DNA from: Treponema sp.
Lineage (GTDB): Bacteria; Spirochaetota; Spirochaetia; Treponematales; Treponemataceae
Reading direction: 5' to 3'
Length of the DNA stretch: 7,692 bases
NCBI GenBank assembly: GCA_017622055.1
Contig: JAGARY010000488.1
Location: 1 to 7,692, forward strand
The notes under the pieces were generated by a model. That model made no database searches. It was not told the DNA's origin and worked only from the letters and a program-made list of their open reading frames with translations. Below are positions 5,048 to 7,692 of the stretch, piece by piece; within the stretch, counting starts at the first letter, position 1; every line of letters begins with the position of its first letter. The position numbers and the translations under genes were made by a program.

Positions 5048-6253
5048 ATGACTTATTTAGATACAATAAAAGAATTAGAAATTGTAATGAATAGAAAAAT
5101 AATTGATATTCCAAAAAGAGTTCGTTTATGGACCGTTGAATATCAAAGTAAAAATTTTCTTCCAAAAAATATGATTTTAACAGGTTTAAGAGGAATTGGG
5201 AAATCTACTTTTTTGTTGTATCATGCTCAAAAATCAAATAAACGAATGTTGTATTTTTCTGCTGATAATCCAAACTTTAGTGGAGAAAATCTTTATAATC
5301 TTGTTTCTGCAATTTTTATTGAAGGGTATGATGGAGTTATTATTGATGAAGTTCACTTTGCAAAAGATTGGAGTAAACATTTAAAATCTCTTTATGACGA
5401 TTACCCAGATAGGAATGTTTGGGCTAGTGATTCATCTTCGTTAATTTTACGTCAGGGCACTGCCGATATGTCTAGAAGATATGTTTTTGTTCACATGCCA
5501 TTTTTATCGTTTAGAGAATTTCTTTATTTAGAAACAGGCGTTGAATATGAATGTGTAGATCCGTTTAATTTCAAAAAATTACCATTGGAACCTAATGCAA
5601 AAATTCTTTCTTTATTTGAAGAATATAAAAATCATGGAACACGTCCTTTTTATCAAGAAAAAAATTATTACGAAAGAAGTCTTGCAATTTTAGAAAAAAC
5701 ACTTGCTTCAGATGTGTCTTTTTTTGTTCCTCACATTACAGATGATAATTTACGACTAATGACTTCAATTGTTGGAACTCTTTCAAAAGCAGCAATTCCT
5801 CGTTTGCAAGTTAGGTCTTTGTGTGCAGATTGGAATGTGGGCACAGATAAATTGTATCAACTTTTGGAAGTGATGGAAGCTGTTGGAGTTTTAAAAATAA
5901 TCAGATTCAAAAACGATAATAAAGCAAAAAGTTCTGGTGCAAAAATCTTTTTTGCTGATCCTTGTTTATATTCTGTTTTGAATGGCAATGTGGGAAATCA
6001 AAGAGAATCTTTTGTTGTAACATTGTTTCAAGAATCAAATTATTCAGTTTTTGCCTGTAAAGATGAAACAGAAGGTGACTTTTTAATTTCAAAAAAAACT
6101 GGAAACTTGCAATTAGGAACAAATCCAATTATTAAAATTGAAGTTGGTGGAAAAAACAAGGAACCAAAAAGTTCAGATTGGGTAATCAAAGATAATTCTG
6201 ATTACCCAAGTTCAAATGGAATTCCTTTATGGCTTCTTGCTATGAGTTGGTAG
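5048..6253 (+). CDS. AAA_14-family ATPase with C-terminal DUF4143-like domain (COG1373)
   Basis: From the ATG at 5048 this is a 401-residue cytoplasmic protein of the COG1373 predicted AAA+ ATPases. Walker A is GLRGIGKST (46-54) and Walker B is GVIIDEVH with Asp100 and Glu101, followed by DWSKHLKSLYDDYPDR and a sensor-1-like ASDSSSLIL. The LSFREFL stretch is a family hallmark. A winged-helix-like segment (around SLCADWNVGTDKLYQLLEVM) follows. The C-terminal part has GNQRESFVV, EGDFLI and IKIEVGGK in the order of the DUF4143 nuclease-like fold, ending IPLWLLAMSW. Length is normal. Cellular role is not established for this family; toxin-antitoxin and defence roles have been proposed for relatives. 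Start choice is uncertain: GTG at 5033 has AGGA nine bases upstream, ATG 5048 has no clear site, and ATG 5087 is also possible. It ends five bases from the opposing SDR gene. Confidence 0.85.
   Translation: MTYLDTIKELEIVMNRKIIDIPKRVRLWTVEYQSKNFLPKNMILTGLRGIGKSTFLLYHAQKSNKRMLYFSADNPNFSGENLYNLVSAIFIEGYDGVIIDEVHFAKDWSKHLKSLYDDYPDRNVWASDSSSLILRQGTADMSRRYVFVHMPFLSFREFLYLETGVEYECVDPFNFKKLPLEPNAKILSLFEEYKNHGTRPFYQEKNYYERSLAILEKTLASDVSFFVPHITDDNLRLMTSIVGTLSKAAIPRLQVRSLCADWNVGTDKLYQLLEVMEAVGVLKIIRFKNDNKAKSSGAKIFFADPCLYSVLNGNVGNQRESFVVTLFQESNYSVFACKDETEGDFLISKKTGNLQLGTNPIIKIEVGGKNKEPKSSDWVIKDNSDYPSSNGIPLWLLAMSW
6178..6209. repeat. 10-bp perfect inverted repeat inside the ATPase coding region
   Basis: TTGGGTAATC (6178-6187) and GATTACCCAA (6200-6209) flank a 12-nt loop, about 40 bases before the ATPase stop codon. 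The intergenic gap downstream is only five bases and has no terminator, so this is the only strong hairpin near the 3' end of the ATPase transcript. No T-run follows on either strand. Confidence 0.45.
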
Positions 6254-6258
6254 TGTTT

Positions 6259-7281
6259 TTACGCAATTTTGCCTTCTTTCTTTAACCAAGCAATTTCATC
6301 ACGTAGAGTTTCTTCGTAGCTTCTTGTGGTGTAGCCAAGTTCGGTTTTTGCTTTTGATGAATCAAAGCAGTTGTTTCGAGCAAGATTGTAAACGCTAAAA
6401 GTTGTCATAAGAGGTTTTGTGCCTTTTTTCTTAGCTTGTTTTTCTAACATTCCAGCCAAGAAGTTTGCCATTTTTAGTGGAAGGAACACTTTGATTTTTT
6501 TACAACCAGCTTCTTTAGAAACCATTTTTGAAAATTCTTTGAAACTAACTTCTTCGTTTCCAAGAATGTAGCAACTTCCAGCTTTTCCTTTTTCGGCAGC
6601 AAGGATTGTTCCGTTTGCTAAATCTCGAACATCACAAAGATTAAAACTTCCGTCAATTCCAGCAGGCATTTCCCCGTTGATAATTTGAATAACTGTCCCA
6701 GTTGTTTCACCGATGGCAAAATCTTCTGGTCCTAAAATTCCACTTGGATGAACAACACAAGCGTTTAATCCATGATTTTTTACAGCATCCAAAACAGCTT
6801 TTGTTGCCAAAGCTTTAGACTGACTGTAACATCCTACAACTTTTTCTGTATCAAAATCATAAGTTTCGGCGATGGCAGTTCCCTTTGGCAACTCTGGAAT
6901 TGCACCAGTGCTTGAACAATAAACCAATTTTTTACATTCCTTGTGAAGCAAACATAAATCAATAATATTTTGAGTTCCGCCAACGTTTACATCCATAACT
7001 TTTTGATTGTAGTCTGGATTCACAGTTACAATACTTGCAATATGCATTACGATTGTTTCGTAGCCTTCTGGAACTGTAAACAATTTTTCTAAAGATTGAA
7101 TATCACATAAATCACCTTCCACAATTTCAACTTCCTGTGGAATAAATTTTATTGCCTTATCTCCTGGCAAAACGAATGCACGAACTTTTTCTCCACGTTC
7201 TACCAATTGACGACAAATTGTGCCACCCAAAAATCCTGCAGCACCAGTTACTAAATAAATTGTTTTGTTTGTAGCGTTCAT
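6259..7281 (-). CDS. NAD(P)-dependent extended SDR epimerase/reductase
   Basis: This 340-residue cytoplasmic protein is an extended short-chain dehydrogenase/reductase, closest in style to the NAD-dependent epimerase and dihydroflavonol-4-reductase-like group. The dinucleotide-binding TGAAGFLG is at 12-19, the VEGDLCD block (54-60) closes the cofactor site, and NVGGT (99-103) is the next conserved motif. The catalytic set is Ser123/Ser124 in CSSTGAIP and Tyr152-x3-Lys156 in YSQSK. HPSGILGPED (178-187) is the substrate-loop motif of the group. Length and C-terminus are normal. The substrate is not predictable from sequence. GGAG six bases upstream of the ATG (minus strand, 7291-7288) fixes the start. 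The gene sits alone, tail-to-tail with the AAA_14 ATPase, and is preceded by a long repeat-built leader and a promoter module shared with the exported helical protein gene. Confidence 0.9.
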   Translation of the reverse strand: MNATNKTIYLVTGAAGFLGGTICRQLVERGEKVRAFVLPGDKAIKFIPQEVEIVEGDLCDIQSLEKLFTVPEGYETIVMHIASIVTVNPDYNQKVMDVNVGGTQNIIDLCLLHKECKKLVYCSSTGAIPELPKGTAIAETYDFDTEKVVGCYSQSKALATKAVLDAVKNHGLNACVVHPSGILGPEDFAIGETTGTVIQIINGEMPAGIDGSFNLCDVRDLANGTILAAEKGKAGSCYILGNEEVSFKEFSKMVSKEAGCKKIKVFLPLKMANFLAGMLEKQAKKKGTKPLMTTFSVYNLARNNCFDSSKAKTELGYTTRSYEETLRDEIAWLKKEGKIA

Positions 7282-7341
7282 AATTTTCTCCTGTGTAAGA
7301 TCGCCGGTCAGAGCGATCGGTGTTCAATGGAAAAGCGTTAA

Positions 7342-7367
7342 AAAAAATTGCGATGCAGCAATTTTTT
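7342..7367. terminator. Bidirectional A-stem-T hairpin in the SDR leader, unit 1
   Basis: AAAAAATTGC (7342-7351) and GCAATTTTTT (7358-7367) form a perfect 10-bp stem around GATGCA. Each strand ends the stem in a T-run, so it could terminate or pause transcription in either direction. The stem has only two G:C pairs, so termination would be weak. In the leftward transcript it lies upstream of the SDR gene and could act as an attenuator. Confidence 0.4.
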
Positions 7368-7424
7368 AGCTTATCCTCCTATGTAAGGCCGCTGGTCGGC
7401 CGGTGTTTAATAGGAAACCGTTAA

Positions 7425-7445
7425 AAAAAATGCACTGCATTTTTT
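7425..7445. terminator. Bidirectional A-stem-T hairpin in the SDR leader, unit 2
   Basis: AAAAAATG (7425-7432) and CATTTTTT (7438-7445) pair around CACTG. This is the counterpart of the hairpin at 7342-7367 in the neighbouring repeat unit: sequence near the loop differs but pairing is kept. Stem stability is low. Confidence 0.35.
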
Positions 7446-7494
7446 AGGTTATCCTCCTATGTAAGATCGCCGGTCAGAGCGGTTGTTTTTTTTT

Positions 7495-7560
7495 AGTTGT
7501 CTTTAAGATACAGGAAGGATGTTTATGAAATGTTTTTAAAATGTTTAAGATTTGTTAATT
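7495..7560 (-). promoter_or_regulatory. Duplicated promoter module, copy 2, for the SDR gene
   Basis: This copy is 65 of 66 positions identical to 4848-4913. Read leftward, hexamers end at 7553, 7542, 7531 and 7520 with the same 11-bp period, followed by TATCTT (7510-7505). Transcription would start near 7498, giving the SDR mRNA a leader of about 215 nt composed of the tandem repeats. Identity stops on both sides of the block (copy 2 is flanked by TTTTT on the left and a G-rich stretch on the right), so the shared unit is the promoter itself and not a larger duplication. Confidence 0.65.
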
Positions 7561-7609
7561 TTTAGGGGGATTGGAGGGATTTTACAAGATTTGTACCTAC
7601 AGTAAGAAA

Positions 7610-7692
7610 CTATTCTTTATTTACTACAAAATCCATGTAATTTTCAGAAGTAATTACATCAAAAGGAACATTTGGATAATTATTTGAAAAAG
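7610..7692 (-). CDS. 3' end of an unidentified leftward gene
   Basis: On the minus strand one frame is open from the window edge to a TAG at 7612-7610, giving 26 residues that include NVPFDVITSENYMDFVVNKE at the C-terminus. The other two leftward frames close within a few codons of the edge. The fragment is too short to classify. The DVI-x-SENYM run faintly recalls a segment of polyamine-type ABC solute-binding proteins, but there it lies mid-protein, so this is not a call. No convincing terminator follows: only TACAA (7583-7587) with TTGTA (7591-7595) is visible. Confidence 0.45.
   Translation of the reverse strand, partial: FSNNYPNVPFDVITSENYMDFVVNKE

Larger units (their letters stand above)
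7287..7490 (-). promoter_or_regulatory. Leader built of three tandem repeat units upstream of the SDR gene
   Basis: Units are 7287-7374 (88 bp), 7375-7452 (78 bp) and a partial 7453-7490. Read leftward, each has a GC-rich dyad and then the box TTACATAGGAGGATAA (7458-7453 and 7380-7375 cover its AGGAGG); in the last unit this becomes TTACACAGGAGAAAATT directly before the SDR start codon. In the first two units an A6/T6-flanked hairpin precedes the dyad. GC dyad arms are GATCGC (7299-7304) with GCGATC (7313-7318), and GGCCG (7387-7391) with CGGCC (7397-7401). Two stem positions differ with both partners changed. The third copy, GATCGC (7465-7470 region) with GCGGTT, keeps pairing only through G.U on the rightward strand. 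The leader may control SDR expression, or be a slipped-strand expansion. Confidence 0.55.

Noticed and set aside
4848..7560. The two 66-bp copies as ends of a mobile element carrying the ATPase and SDR
   Set aside because: They are direct repeats that coincide with promoter positions; there is no transposase, no terminal inverted repeat and no visible target-site duplication.
7564..7579. G-rich run as a possible G-quadruplex
   Set aside because: Only two tracts reach three G; a stable four-tract quadruplex cannot form.

Overview
The window is AT-rich (genes roughly one third G+C by eye) with six complete protein-coding genes, one probable gene running off the left edge and the 3' tail of another entering from the right. 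The gene set points to a spirochaete, most likely a host-associated Treponema: an ArsC/YffB-like thioredoxin-fold protein, a COG1373-type AAA_14 ATPase, a nucleotide-sugar gene and a FliM-related protein. This taxonomic call is inference from family resemblance, not from a marker gene.

Layout. Positions 1-190 hold the 5' part of a leftward gene of unknown function, divergent from a two-gene rightward operon: mannose-1-phosphate guanylyltransferase (248-1300) and a LacX-like aldose-1-epimerase homologue (1311-2204). A GC-rich, hairpin-filled element (2209-2318) separates this operon from a leftward ArsC/YffB-like gene (2337-2696). Divergent from that gene is the most unusual gene here (2852-4192). 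It encodes a protein with an N-terminal XRE helix-turn-helix, then a FliM middle-like domain, then two tandem SpoA (FliN-type) domains, so it joins a DNA-binding head to a flagellar-switch or injectisome C-ring body. A block of inverted repeats with two oppositely oriented terminators (4191-4337) separates it from a leftward exported, Lys/Glu/Ala-rich helical protein (4339-4824). A rightward AAA_14 ATPase (5048-6253) follows, nearly abutting tail-to-tail a leftward extended-SDR epimerase/reductase (6259-7281). A leftward partial gene ends at 7610.

Regulatory structure is the second theme. A 66-bp block occurs twice (4848-4913 and 7495-7560; one mismatch), each time upstream of a leftward gene: the exported helical protein and the SDR. 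Each copy carries four TNAACA-like hexamers at exactly 11-bp spacing followed by a -10-like TATCTT, the layout of a promoter activated by a PhoB/OmpR-family response regulator. The two unrelated genes are therefore probably in one regulon. Between the second copy and the SDR lies a leader of about 215 nt built of three tandem repeat units. Each repeats a strong Shine-Dalgarno box, and the first two carry hairpins whose arms change in compensating ways. A separate array of about 3.5 degenerate 32-bp repeats, each with a TATAAT-like core, lies immediately upstream of the AAA_14 ATPase.
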